From positions 124,001 through 188,000 of the forward strand of contig LN913013.1 of assembly GCA_001487125.1 (NCBI GenBank): a stretch of 64,000 nt of DNA, given 5' to 3'. Under the pieces are notes generated by a model. The model worked only from the letters and a program-made list of their open reading frames with translations. It did not search any database and was not told the origin of the DNA. Positions within the stretch are counted from its first letter, which is position 1; each line of letters begins with the position of its first letter. Made by a program: the position numbers and the translations under genes. The DNA comes from Gabonibacter massiliensis (GTDB taxonomy: Bacteria > Bacteroidota > Bacteroidia > Bacteroidales > Marinifilaceae). This document shows, in pieces, positions 1-8,448 of this stretch.

Positions 1-1
1 G

Positions 2-130
2 GGATTGAGTTCCGTGGGGGTGACCTTTAATATGGAGGATTTATTTTACCTCTCCACGGTAAAACAGGAGAGGGGATTGAGCTATCCTTTTGCCCGCCAA
101 TTCTCCTTTTCGTTAAATGTGTCGTTTTAA
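2..130 (+). CDS. SusC/RagA TonB-dependent transporter, C-terminal end (cut by window edge)
   Basis: Only the last 42 codons are visible; the gene starts before the window. The translation contains FNMEDLFYLSTVKQERGL and ends FSFSLNVSF, nearly the same as the C-terminus of the complete SusC ending at 11871 (FNMEDLFYLSSIKQERGL, FSLSLNVAF). The aromatic final residue and alternating hydrophobic pattern fit the last beta-strand of an outer-membrane barrel. A SusD gene follows 16 bases later, the usual SusC-SusD order. This is the receptor of copy A of a duplicated uptake module. Confidence 0.9.
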   Translation, partial: GLSSVGVTFNMEDLFYLSTVKQERGLSYPFARQFSFSLNVSF

Positions 131-146
131 TTAAAAATTTAAGCAT

Positions 147-1625
147 ATGAAAAATATAGTTAGCATAATACTGATCGCATGGAGTATCTCTTCTTGTTCC
201 GATTGGCTGGATGTGCAACCGAAGACGGCTATTCCTGCCGATAAGTTATTTGAAACGGAATCGGGTTTTAGGGATGCTTTGACCGGATTCTATTTGAAAA
301 TGACTGATATCGGATTGTATGGCAAAGAGTTGAGTTATGGTTATATTGAGGCTTTGGCCTGTAATTATGACGGTTATCCCGAATTCGGAGGTTTGTCATG
401 GAAACCGAGGATATACGAATACGACAATCTTTTTTTATCCAAAAAGGACGGTATCTATTTGAAGATGTACAATATCATTGTCAATATCAATAATTTTTTG
501 GGCTATTTGGAGAAAAATCGTTCCGTTATTAAGACCGAACATTATTATGAAGTCATGAAAGCCGAGGCTTTGGGATTACGGGCGTTTTTGCATTTTGACC
601 TGTTACGGTTATTCGGTCCTGTTTACAGGGTCAACCCGGCGGCGAAAGCGATCTCTTATCGAACGACTTTCGATCGGCAGGCCACTCCCGCCTTGCCCGC
701 GAATCAAGTGGTGGACTTGTTGTTGAAAGATTTGCAAACGGCGGATTCTTTACTGGAGAAACATGATACCCGTTTCTTCTGGAAGAGTTACGAGAGAGAA
801 GACGAACCGGGCTATGAGCTGTTTTTAGACCAGCGTCAGACCCGTATGAATGTATATGCTGTAAAAGCGATGTTGGCAAGGGTGTATTGTTATAAAGGGG
901 ATGACGAAAGCAAATCGAAGGCTGTGAAATATGCCAATGAAGTGATCGAAGCTCCCTATTTCGAATTGTATAAAAATGCAAGATCCTTTTTATACGATGA
1001 ACAGATTTTCGGATTGTATATTTATGAATATGACAAGATCATTACCGAACATTTCAACACGACTATCGATAATACTTCCGCCGGGCAACATTTTTCCATC
1101 GCGAAAAGCAGGTTTGAAAAGATGTATGAATGGGGAGAAGGGGGGAATTCGGATTGGCGTTCTCAATCCCAATGTTTTAAGGATAAGAACGAGGGGGAGG
1201 GATATAAGTATTGCCGAAAATACGAACAGGACGGCCTGTCCGATTATAACGGAAAGGATATGCTGGCTTTGATCCGTTTACCTGAAATGTATTATATCGT
1301 GGCGGAGTGTGCGGATGCTGCCACGAGTGCGGAAGCATTGAATACGGTGAGATGGGCTCGGGGGATTTCTTATGATGACGAGATTATTGCAGGTGCGCAT
1401 TACGATCGGTTGGATACCCGTCCGAAGTACGACAATTCACAGACTTTTAGAGTAAACGAGATCATGAAGGAGTACAGGAAGGAGTTTTATGCCGAAGGAA
1501 AGCTTTTCTATTTTTATAAGCTGCATAATTACGTGACTTACGAGGGGGCTCCTTTAAAAGACGTGAGGGACAAATACCGGTGGCCGTTACCGGACGATGA
1601 AATCATATTTGGTAATAACGATTAA
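147..1625 (+). CDS. RagB/SusD family outer-membrane lipoprotein (copy A)
   Basis: A 492-residue SusD-type surface lipoprotein, which caps its SusC barrel and helps capture substrate. The N-terminus is a lipoprotein signal with lipobox ISSC (Cys17) followed by SDWLDVQPKTAIP, the usual SusD start. The TPR-like region includes EALGLRAFLHFDLLRLFGPV and the C-terminal NEIMKEYRKEFYAEGK, both classic SusD segments. It lies between a SusC end and a DUF4843 gene, probably in one operon. It is a close paralogue of the SusD at 11888, with long identical stretches. The ligand cannot be read from sequence; the absence of glycoside hydrolases argues against a standard polysaccharide locus. Confidence 0.93.
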   Translation: MKNIVSIILIAWSISSCSDWLDVQPKTAIPADKLFETESGFRDALTGFYLKMTDIGLYGKELSYGYIEALACNYDGYPEFGGLSWKPRIYEYDNLFLSKKDGIYLKMYNIIVNINNFLGYLEKNRSVIKTEHYYEVMKAEALGLRAFLHFDLLRLFGPVYRVNPAAKAISYRTTFDRQATPALPANQVVDLLLKDLQTADSLLEKHDTRFFWKSYEREDEPGYELFLDQRQTRMNVYAVKAMLARVYCYKGDDESKSKAVKYANEVIEAPYFELYKNARSFLYDEQIFGLYIYEYDKIITEHFNTTIDNTSAGQHFSIAKSRFEKMYEWGEGGNSDWRSQSQCFKDKNEGEGYKYCRKYEQDGLSDYNGKDMLALIRLPEMYYIVAECADAATSAEALNTVRWARGISYDDEIIAGAHYDRLDTRPKYDNSQTFRVNEIMKEYRKEFYAEGKLFYFYKLHNYVTYEGAPLKDVRDKYRWPLPDDEIIFGNND

Positions 1626-1633
1626 TACGACAG

Positions 1634-2323
1634 ATGATGAAAAAATATAAGTTTTTAATAGGGATGCTGATATTGAGTTTAGGTTATATCGGATGCGAAA
1701 AAAACGAAATAGCACTTTATGACGAATCGCCCCGGATCAATTTTCTGTGGAATGCACGAAATTATACCTTTCGGGATACGGATTACGTGAAAGGTCATGA
1801 ATACCACGAGTTGAAAATAGAAGTGCAGTTACAAGGGTATTTGTTACAAAAGCCCTTGGACTTCGTGATTGAAGCTCAGGCAGGGAAAGCTTACGAAACT
1901 CGGGCGGAGATCGTGTTGCCCCAGAAGTATACTTATACCGCTTTGGATACCAATACGCAATGGATCGTTTTTAGCGTGAAACGCCCGGAAAAACCGACTC
2001 CGACAAACGAGCCGGAGGGGGCTATCCTGAAATTCGATCAGACCGATCCGGCCCATCAGTTTGCTTCCGGACGGGTGGATATAGATTCCTGTCGTATCGA
2101 AGTGTATTATAATATTACGCCGACCGGTGCAACTTGGAATGCAACCTGGTGGGGAGAATACAGTACCGGTAAATATTTTTTTATGATGGATTATTTCAAA
2201 GCGGTATACAAGGATATGGATCGGGGAAGATTGACAGAGTTAAAGCAAGCTTATGAAGAGTACAAACAGGCTCATGGTCCGGTTCTCGATGACGAAGGAG
2301 AAGAAATCACATTCCCGAATTAA
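1634..2323 (+). CDS. DUF4843 domain lipoprotein (copy A)
   Basis: A 229-residue lipoprotein starting with ATG ATG; either codon could be used. The signal peptide ends in GYIGC (lipobox), followed by EKNEIALYDESPRINF. The body is beta-rich with the RDTDYVKG and YTYTALDT motifs shared with the paralogue at 13372. DUF4843 proteins normally sit directly behind SusD in this type of operon and are thought to be surface accessory lipoproteins, but no biochemical function is established. It is 8 bases after susD and 16 bases before the PKD-like gene, so the genes are probably co-transcribed. Confidence 0.85.
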   Translation: MMKKYKFLIGMLILSLGYIGCEKNEIALYDESPRINFLWNARNYTFRDTDYVKGHEYHELKIEVQLQGYLLQKPLDFVIEAQAGKAYETRAEIVLPQKYTYTALDTNTQWIVFSVKRPEKPTPTNEPEGAILKFDQTDPAHQFASGRVDIDSCRIEVYYNITPTGATWNATWWGEYSTGKYFFMMDYFKAVYKDMDRGRLTELKQAYEEYKQAHGPVLDDEGEEITFPN

Positions 2324-2339
2324 TTTAAAAGAAGACGTT

Positions 2340-4004
2340 ATGAAAAAGAGAATGAAAAATATGATTTTATGGGTAATTGGCCTTTTACTGTTTTCCGCGT
2401 GTTACGACGACAAAGGGTCATATGATTATCACGATATAAACGAGGTCGCTATTACTCTTCCTACTTCGCAAGGCGTGCGTTTGCCTAAAGTGGATTCCGT
2501 ACTCGTTGAAATTACACCGGATTTGAAACAGACTCTGGTGGAAAACGAGTCGGATCTGGTTTTTCTTTGGGAGAAGAAATTGGAAAAAGATATGATGAAT
2601 AATTGGGAAATTTGTGGACATGAAAAAACGTGTCGAATTTATATTAAACCGGAAGATACCGAAGATATTCGTTTGCGTTTGAACTTAAAAGATAATACCG
2701 AAGGAACAACCTGGTATAAAGAGATGGTTTTAAAGATAATTCAACCTTATAGTAGTACCTGGTTCGTTTTGCAGGACGATGGTGGTAAAGCTGTGTTAGG
2801 TGTCGTTGACGGGGAGGGTTTATCCGCGGTCGTCATTCGGGATGCCTACAAAGAGGATACCGGAAAAGAATGGACCGTAAAGGGAGTTCCGCAATGTTTA
2901 ACGGGCAATAGAATTTACGGAAGTCCGATGAATTTTCTTCCTCCGTTTATGGGGTTTAACCCGATCGTGCAACGGACTGTCATGGCTTTAACAGACGAGA
3001 ATATGGAAGTGATGGATGCTTCAACTTTTGAAACGGTCTGGTCGTTGGATGAAATGTTGATGCAGGAGGGAATAATCTTCTCTCCCCGGTATTTGATTTC
3101 GCGGGATGGAAGTAGCGGGGGAGAGATGTTAATAAATGCCGGGAAAGTATACTATGCTAATATGGACGGATATTCTGTTTATAACTCGACGAAAGTAGAA
3201 GATGGAACTTCTTATCGTGTTGAAGTCGGGGGAAATGCAAAAAGTAGATTTTTCGTGTACGACGAAGAAAATCATCGGTTTCTAAATTTTGCAAAAGAGT
3301 GGAGTGATAATTTGGAAAGGAATATAAACAAATATATCAGAACATCAGATCGTAAATTTGTGGATGCTCCGATTTCATTAGAGTTTATCGGAGAAAACAA
3401 GGAAAATGAGGATACGAAAAATCTTTTTGATCCGGATAAGATAGACCCGGCTTTCAAAATGGTTGCTATGAGTGAAATGTCAGGTGGAGAAAAATTGCTG
3501 GCTTTTAGTACAGATGTTGCCGAGCGGAAAATTCATGTATTTGAATTCTCTTTGGCTGGTTGGATTTCCGGAGATAAGAGTCATGCCCGTTGTTCCGGTA
3601 AATTTGAAATTCCTTTTCCGGAAGGTTCAACGGGAGAAGAGTTATGTTTTATTACTTCTCGAGGTTTTGATCGTATATTCTTTATGGCTTCCGGAAATAA
3701 AATCTACAAGGTGGATTTAAATCGATCCACGCCTAAAATGACGATAGTATACGAGCATGAACATGCAGGGGTGACAATAACAAATATGAAATTCAAGTAT
3801 TATTATAATTTGTACGATTGGGAGAGTGAGTCGGAGATCCCGTATGCTCGTGTGTTGGCCGCCGTGTTGGATTACGGAACCGACTCGGGAGGAATTGTAG
3901 AGATGCAATTGAATACCGCGGGAGACGTGGACCGGAATTTAAATAACACGTTTGAATATAAAGGATTTGGAAAGGTCGTGGATATTTGTTATACTTTCAA
4001 ATAA
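2340..4004 (+). CDS. PKD-like family lipoprotein (copy A)
   Basis: About 554 residues. The ATG at 2340 is chosen because it gives a clean lipoprotein signal ending LLFSAC, followed by YDDKGSYDYHDINEV. A longer in-frame start at 2253 would overlap the DUF4843 gene and put 29 charged residues before the signal. The sequence resembles the PKD-like lipoproteins found at the end of SusCD-DUF4843 operons: an N-terminal Ig-like region (about residues 30-140), then a long beta-propeller-like part with repeats such as YWFVLQDD-type strands and IYKVDLNRSTP. A paralogue is at 14100. It is probably surface-exposed and involved in binding ligand (inference). A terminator follows. Confidence 0.82.
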   Translation: MKKRMKNMILWVIGLLLFSACYDDKGSYDYHDINEVAITLPTSQGVRLPKVDSVLVEITPDLKQTLVENESDLVFLWEKKLEKDMMNNWEICGHEKTCRIYIKPEDTEDIRLRLNLKDNTEGTTWYKEMVLKIIQPYSSTWFVLQDDGGKAVLGVVDGEGLSAVVIRDAYKEDTGKEWTVKGVPQCLTGNRIYGSPMNFLPPFMGFNPIVQRTVMALTDENMEVMDASTFETVWSLDEMLMQEGIIFSPRYLISRDGSSGGEMLINAGKVYYANMDGYSVYNSTKVEDGTSYRVEVGGNAKSRFFVYDEENHRFLNFAKEWSDNLERNINKYIRTSDRKFVDAPISLEFIGENKENEDTKNLFDPDKIDPAFKMVAMSEMSGGEKLLAFSTDVAERKIHVFEFSLAGWISGDKSHARCSGKFEIPFPEGSTGEELCFITSRGFDRIFFMASGNKIYKVDLNRSTPKMTIVYEHEHAGVTITNMKFKYYYNLYDWESESEIPYARVLAAVLDYGTDSGGIVEMQLNTAGDVDRNLNNTFEYKGFGKVVDICYTFK

Positions 4005-4063
4005 TTTATAGGAAATAAATTATGGATATTTCTTCGTTCCATTAGAAGCGAGTCAGTTTCTTG

Positions 4064-4095
4064 AAAGGGGCCGTCGGTGTTTAGACGGCTCTTTT
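4064..4095 (+). terminator. Rho-independent terminator after copy A module
   Basis: A perfect GCCGTC/GACGGC stem (4070-4075 with 4084-4089), extended by weaker pairs, is followed by TCTTTTC. It lies about 60 bases after the PKD-like stop and ends the copy A operon. Confidence 0.8.
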
Positions 4096-4167
4096 CGATT
4101 TGCGGTATAATTAAGTAATCTTTTTTAGAAAAATTTCGTATATTGTAAAAAATGAAATTAAGAGATT

Positions 4168-4770
4168 ATGGAAAGAAGTTTGAAAGAGGCGTTAAAGCTT
4201 AGAAGAAGCTATTACGCCGTCAGTAATAAATCGCTCATCTCGGACGAAGAGATTGAAAATATAGTAAAATTTGCCGTAAAGCATGTTCCTTCTGCTTTTA
4301 ATTCACAATCTACCCGTTTGGTACTTTTGTTGGGAGAACAGCATCGGAAATTTTGGGACATCGTGAAAGAAACCCTGAGAAAGATTGTTTCAGCCGAGGC
4401 ATTTAAGGCGACGGAGACAAAGGTCGATACCTCGTTTAAGGCCGGATACGGTACGGTATTGTTTTTTGAAGACCGGACGATCGTGGAGGGATTGCAAAAA
4501 GCATTTCCACTTTATCATGAAAAATTTCCGATTTGGTCTCAACATACATCTGCCATGCATCAGTTAGCTGTATGGGCGATGTTGGAAGATGCCGGTTTCG
4601 GAGCTTCCCTCCAACATTATAATCCACTGGTAGATAAAGCAGTCATGGCGGAGTGGAAACTTCCTGAAAATTGGGAATTAGTGGCACAAATGCCGTTTGG
4701 CGTACCTCTTCAGGAACCCGGACAAAAAGAATTCAATCCGATAGAGGAACGCGTGAGGGTTTTTAAATAA
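4168..4770 (+). CDS. nitroreductase family protein (Frm2/HBN1-like)
   Basis: A 200-residue FMN-dependent oxidoreductase of the short nitroreductase type. Features seen are the N-terminal RRSYYAVS segment that normally contacts FMN phosphate, the HVPSAFNSQSTRLVLL segment (FMN binding), and the C-terminal AMLEDAGFGASLQHYNP and PFGVPLQEPG motifs. The length matches the Frm2-like subgroup, whose members reduce nitro compounds or peroxides; the physiological substrate is unknown. It is monocistronic, with terminators on both sides, and is not obviously linked to the uptake genes. Confidence 0.88.
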   Translation: MERSLKEALKLRRSYYAVSNKSLISDEEIENIVKFAVKHVPSAFNSQSTRLVLLLGEQHRKFWDIVKETLRKIVSAEAFKATETKVDTSFKAGYGTVLFFEDRTIVEGLQKAFPLYHEKFPIWSQHTSAMHQLAVWAMLEDAGFGASLQHYNPLVDKAVMAEWKLPENWELVAQMPFGVPLQEPGQKEFNPIEERVRVFK

Positions 4771-4774
4771 TTTG

Positions 4775-4805
4775 TTCGAGAGGGAATTTCCCTCTCGAAT
4801 TTTAT
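4775..4805 (+). terminator. Rho-independent terminator after nitroreductase gene
   Basis: Inverted repeat TTCGAGAGGGAA / TTTCCCTCTCGAA with almost no loop, followed by TTTTATT. It starts 5 bases after the stop codon. Confidence 0.85.
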
Positions 4806-4948
4806 TATATTCTCGATAGATCCGTTTAAGAACCTATATTTTATTGATATGAATCGAATGCTACGATTGGAGTATGATTGCTCTATGTCTATTCGAGGAT
4901 ATCAATTTCCCCCGATAGGTATGGAAAATATTTATTATTCCAAATTTT

Positions 4949-4979
4949 ATTGCATATCGTATAAAAACATGTATTTTTG
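4949..4979 (+). promoter_or_regulatory. Bacteroides-type promoter of ECF sigma gene
   Basis: The -7 element TATTTTTG (4972-4979) matches TAnnTTTG exactly. The -33 element is ATTG (4949-4952) and the spacer is 19 nt. The expected start site is about 10-15 bases before the ATG at 4999, so the leader is very short. Confidence 0.6.
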
Positions 4980-4998
4980 GATGTGTAAATTGATGTGA

Positions 4999-5577
4999 AT
5001 GTCGAATAACGTGCGTTATACAGATGAGTACATGGATCCTGAAATATTGGATGTCGAATGTCCGAAGGTATTCGAGAACGTGTTTCATGAATATTACGCT
5101 TCGCTTTGTTATTTTGCCAATAAATTTGTACATGATCAGGAAGTGTCAAAAGATGTCGTGCAGGACGTATTTATCAGTTTGTGGGAGTCGAGTAATAAGT
5201 TTGGCAATCTGATAGCGTTAAAATCATTTTTATATAGTTGTGTACAAAACAGAGCTTTAAATTATTTGGAAAAACGAAATAATCGGGAAAAGGCTAATCG
5301 GAAATTAGGAGAACCCGCGTATGAGGAGGAAAAAGTATTTTGTATGCAGGTAGAAGCGGATGTTTTTAAAGAGATATTTGTTATAATAGAAGAACTGCCT
5401 GCCGAATGTAAGCGGATCTTCAAAATGAGTTATATTGAATTTTTGGATATAAAGACAATCTGCAAGCAGTTGCATATAGCCGAAACAACCGTTAAAACGC
5501 AACGTCGACGAGCTAAAAAATTTTTACGGGAACGTTTAAAGCATTTGTATCCTGTTCTTGCCTTTTTGTTTTATTGA
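4999..5577 (+). CDS. ECF RNA polymerase sigma-70 factor
   Basis: A 192-residue extracytoplasmic-function sigma factor of the Bacteroidetes expansion type. Sigma region 2 is seen as FHEYYASLCYFANKFVHD...DVVQDVFISLWE, and region 4 as ELPAECKRIFKMSY followed by an HTH ending VKTQRRRAKKFLRERL. Such factors normally pair with a FecR anti-sigma gene and an STN-domain SusC. Here the FecR gene lies 1.6 kb downstream at 7193, and a radical SAM gene on the opposite strand sits between them. The ATG at 4999 fits the promoter; ATG at 5032 is an alternative. It probably drives the copy B operon (inference). Confidence 0.92.
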   Translation: MSNNVRYTDEYMDPEILDVECPKVFENVFHEYYASLCYFANKFVHDQEVSKDVVQDVFISLWESSNKFGNLIALKSFLYSCVQNRALNYLEKRNNREKANRKLGEPAYEEEKVFCMQVEADVFKEIFVIIEELPAECKRIFKMSYIEFLDIKTICKQLHIAETTVKTQRRRAKKFLRERLKHLYPVLAFLFY

Positions 5578-5607
5578 TTTCAACATGTGCCGTATTTTTT
5601 GAAGGGA

Positions 5608-6885
5608 TTATTTTTCAAAAAAGAATTTTTCTTCGCCGAATGCCGGGTGAAGTTGATCAAACCAGGTGGCATAGGGATCATATCGGGCGAAAAAAGGAAC
5701 ATCCACCCACCGGGATTTTTTTCCTTGCAAAAAGCGTAATACGAATATTTTTTCTCCTTTTACTTCGCTCATGCCCACTATTTGGATTTTTCCCGGTTCC
5801 GTACTCATGCTTGGTCCTCGCACCGTACGACACACACCGCTAACGTGACTGTATGCATCGCGGAATATACGCCAACAGCGTTCCAACGGAAGTTCAAAAA
5901 ATGTTTTTGATCCGGTGTCCCGGGCTACAAACATATAATAGGGGATCATGTTCATATCTACTTGTTTTCTCCACATTTCACTCCAAATTTCGGGTTTGTC
6001 GTTTATATGTTTAAGCAGGGGAGATTGCGTCCTTATCTGCGCCCCGGTATTGCGTATCCGTTGTACGGCCTCTTTTACCGCGGAGGTAGATAGTTCCGCC
6101 GGATGGTTGAAGTGGGCCTGGATGGCTAAATTGCGTCCCGAGGCGACCACTTGCCGGAATAACGCTAACAGTTCGGGAGCATCCTTGTCAGACAGGTAAC
6201 GATACGGCCAATAAGCTAAGGACTTTGTACCGATACGAATGGTACGGATATGGGAGAATCGTTCGGATAACAGGGGAAGAATATAGGATGTTAATATAGA
6301 GGCTGACATAGTCATGGGATCGCCTCCGGTAAACAGTATATCGCTGACCTTTTTGTGACTGTCCAGGTATTGATAAAGCAGGTCAGCCTCTTTCATGTGA
6401 AATTTTAAAGAACTCATTCCCGAAAATTGCGGCCAGCGGAAACAGAAGGTGCAATAGGCGTGGCAGGTTTGTCCTTGTGCCGGAAAAAACAGGACGGTTT
6501 CTCGGTATTTGTGTTGTACTCCTTTGAGTTTTACCTCTCCCAGCATGGGGATATTGTACTCTTGTCCGGCCGGATTCGGATTCAATCTTATACGGATTTT
6601 TTCGATCTCTCTCTTTAATATCTCTTCATCTGCCTTGTTTTCCAATAGAAATTTGACCTTATTGTAAGCGGTGGCGGGTAGCATCTCACTACGGGGAAAA
6701 GTAAGAGTGAATATGGGATCGTCAGGAATATTGCCCCAGTTGATCAGTTCATCGATGACGTAATTATTGGTCTTAAATGGCAACACTCGCCCGACAACTT
6801 CAATGGCTTCTATTTGTGCCGGCGTTAATTTTGAGAGTTGAGGAATCGCTTTGTAATTATGGAGAGTAAAAGAATTATATTCCAT
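5608..6885 (-). CDS. KamA family radical SAM protein (lysine 2,3-aminomutase-like)
   Basis: About 425 residues. The start at 6885 is preferred because a TATATTTG promoter lies just upstream (6922-6915) and the longer frame to 6939 would begin before it. The radical SAM cluster motif is CHAYCTFC (Cys141, Cys145, Cys148), with SAM-binding GGDPM after it. Arg150, two residues past the last Cys, corresponds to the carboxylate-binding Arg of lysine aminomutase. Lys366 in EPGKIQ fits the PLP lysine. The Asp that normally binds the lysine side-chain amine just before this motif is Ser/Thr here, so lysine may not be the substrate. The zinc-binding C-terminal Cys residues of clostridial KamA are absent. 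The gene interrupts the sigma-FecR pair. Confidence 0.85.
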   Translation of the reverse strand: MEYNSFTLHNYKAIPQLSKLTPAQIEAIEVVGRVLPFKTNNYVIDELINWGNIPDDPIFTLTFPRSEMLPATAYNKVKFLLENKADEEILKREIEKIRIRLNPNPAGQEYNIPMLGEVKLKGVQHKYRETVLFFPAQGQTCHAYCTFCFRWPQFSGMSSLKFHMKEADLLYQYLDSHKKVSDILFTGGDPMTMSASILTSYILPLLSERFSHIRTIRIGTKSLAYWPYRYLSDKDAPELLALFRQVVASGRNLAIQAHFNHPAELSTSAVKEAVQRIRNTGAQIRTQSPLLKHINDKPEIWSEMWRKQVDMNMIPYYMFVARDTGSKTFFELPLERCWRIFRDAYSHVSGVCRTVRGPSMSTEPGKIQIVGMSEVKGEKIFVLRFLQGKKSRWVDVPFFARYDPYATWFDQLHPAFGEEKFFFEK

Positions 6886-6914
6886 TATTTTTATCGGTTT
6901 TAGTACATTATCTA

Positions 6915-6922
6915 CAAATATA
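6915..6922 (-). promoter_or_regulatory. -7 promoter element of the KamA-like gene
   Basis: On the minus strand this reads TATATTTG, an exact TAnnTTTG match 30 bases before the ATG at 6885. No convincing -33 TTTG is seen at the right distance. Confidence 0.45.
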
Positions 6923-7192
6923 TGATTTTTTTCTATCAATATAGAATATAATGTGTTAATATTTAATTATTTGCGGTATCGATTCTATTTAATAGCTTGC
7001 GGTTTCCTGTATTTTCCCGGAAAATTTAAAAATATGTTTAATGTTATTGGGATGCAATTTGTTAATTCATAGTGTTTTGAATCACTGATTCGTTTGTTTC
7101 TCATTTTATCGGATTCGGTTTGCATAAAATAGATCACTGTTTTTGTCCTCCTTTTTCTTTTTTACCTGTTTTATAATGAAAATGGATGAAAT

Positions 7193-8356
7193 ATGGTTTT
7201 GAATTCAAAACGGAATAAGATTGTGGATCTGATACTGACTTATTTGAAAGGAGAATTGGGAGTGGATCAGGAAGAAGAGTTGACGAAATGGCTCCGAGAG
7301 AGTGAGGAGAATCGATTTTTATTCGATCGATTGACGGACGTAACGTATGTAGAAAAGGGGATGAGGGAGTTTCGACGCTATGATTCGAAAGAAGATTGGG
7401 AAAAAGTGGAGAGACGAATCGGTTTCTCTTACCGGAGGCCGAAGTTTCGCTTTTGGAGATGTGTTGCTATGATTGTTGTTTTGATGTGTGTAGGTGGTAT
7501 CTTTTTTTATTTATCGGAAAGAGGGAATCCCGTAATCGAAAATGCCGGGCTACCTATTTCTATTCTTCCGGGATCTTCAAAAGCCTTATTGGTATTGGAA
7601 AACGGAGAGGTGGTACCTCTTACGGCAGAATATGATTCTGTTTGTAGGGAGTTGAAAGGGGAAAATTTTGTCAATGACGGAAAAAGGCTGCTCTACATCG
7701 ACACTCTCGTAACCGAAGAGGCGAAATGGCATACACTGAAAGTTCCCCGTGGCGGAGAGTACATGTTGTGTATGGCAGACGGAACAAAAGTGATTTTGAA
7801 TGCAGATTCGAAAATCCGCTATCCGGATCGTTTTGCGGGAGACCAACGTTTGGTCGAGTTAGAGGGTGAAGCTTTTTTTGAAGTTCGAAAAGACACTCTA
7901 AAACCTTTTATCGTGCAAACGAATCGATTGAAAGTACGGGTTTTAGGGACTGTTTTTAATTTGAAAGCTTATCCGGACGAGTTACAACAAACGACGCTTG
8001 TAGAGGGAAAGGTACGGATTACTGCGGGGGATGAGGAAGTGGAATTACGACCGGGCGATCGGGCGACCTGCTGGGATGAAAAATTGAAGGTGGAACAGGT
8101 AGACGTACGTTCTTGTATAGCATGGGTAGAACGACGTTTCGTTTTTGAAAACGAGTTTTTACCGTCGGTATTGAAAAAATTAGAACGTTGGTATGATGTT
8201 CGGATATCTATTGAGGATGCTTCCTTACGAGAGATCAGATTTACGGGTAATCTGCCGAAATACGAGAGTATTGATAAAGTTTTTGAGATATTGGAATTAA
8301 CCGCTCGATTACGTTTTGAATGGAACGGAAGAACTTTGATTGTTCGAAAAGAGTGA
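7193..8356 (+). CDS. FecR family anti-sigma factor (DUF4974)
   Basis: A 387-residue inner-membrane regulator that holds an ECF sigma factor until signalled by the STN domain of a SusC receptor. It has a cytoplasmic N-terminal part with EEELTKWLRES, one membrane segment at about residues 89-108, the FecR core with the periplasmic motif LPDGTKV-like MADGTKVILNADS, VELEGEAFFEV, VLGTVFNLKAY and LRPGD, and a C-terminal DUF4974 domain (FTGNLPKYESIDKVFEIL). It is followed by the copy B SusC. The presumed partner is the sigma factor at 4999 (inference from order and orientation). Confidence 0.92.
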   Translation: MVLNSKRNKIVDLILTYLKGELGVDQEEELTKWLRESEENRFLFDRLTDVTYVEKGMREFRRYDSKEDWEKVERRIGFSYRRPKFRFWRCVAMIVVLMCVGGIFFYLSERGNPVIENAGLPISILPGSSKALLVLENGEVVPLTAEYDSVCRELKGENFVNDGKRLLYIDTLVTEEAKWHTLKVPRGGEYMLCMADGTKVILNADSKIRYPDRFAGDQRLVELEGEAFFEVRKDTLKPFIVQTNRLKVRVLGTVFNLKAYPDELQQTTLVEGKVRITAGDEEVELRPGDRATCWDEKLKVEQVDVRSCIAWVERRFVFENEFLPSVLKKLERWYDVRISIEDASLREIRFTGNLPKYESIDKVFEILELTARLRFEWNGRTLIVRKE

Positions 8357-8360
8357 AACA

Positions 8361-8426
8361 AACAGGAAAGTGGGCAAACACTTTCCTGTTAATCGATAAC
8401 AGTCATGTGATAACATGACTATTGTT
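8361..8426 (+). promoter_or_regulatory. Two tandem stem-loops between fecR and susC
   Basis: The first is a perfect 12-bp stem AACAGGAAAGTG / CACTTTCCTGTT (8361-8372 with 8379-8390) with a 6-nt loop. The second is AGTCATG / CATGACT (8401-8407 with 8414-8420), loop TGATAA, which can extend with AACA/TGTT. Neither is followed by a U-run, so they are not standard terminators. They could act in attenuation or in differential mRNA stability between fecR and susC (inference). Confidence 0.6.
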
Positions 8427-8448
8427 AACTATAAAGCGTTACGAATTT

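Noticed and set aside
5595-5622. AT-rich inverted repeat (TTTTTTGAA/TTCAAAAAA) as terminator between sigma and KamA-like genes
   Set aside because: It overlaps the last codons of the KamA-like gene and has only A-T pairs in most of the stem; too weak to list.
5574-5843. An 89-codon plus-strand frame at the 3' end of the KamA-like gene
   Set aside because: It overlaps conserved KamA residues on the opposite strand and resembles no protein.
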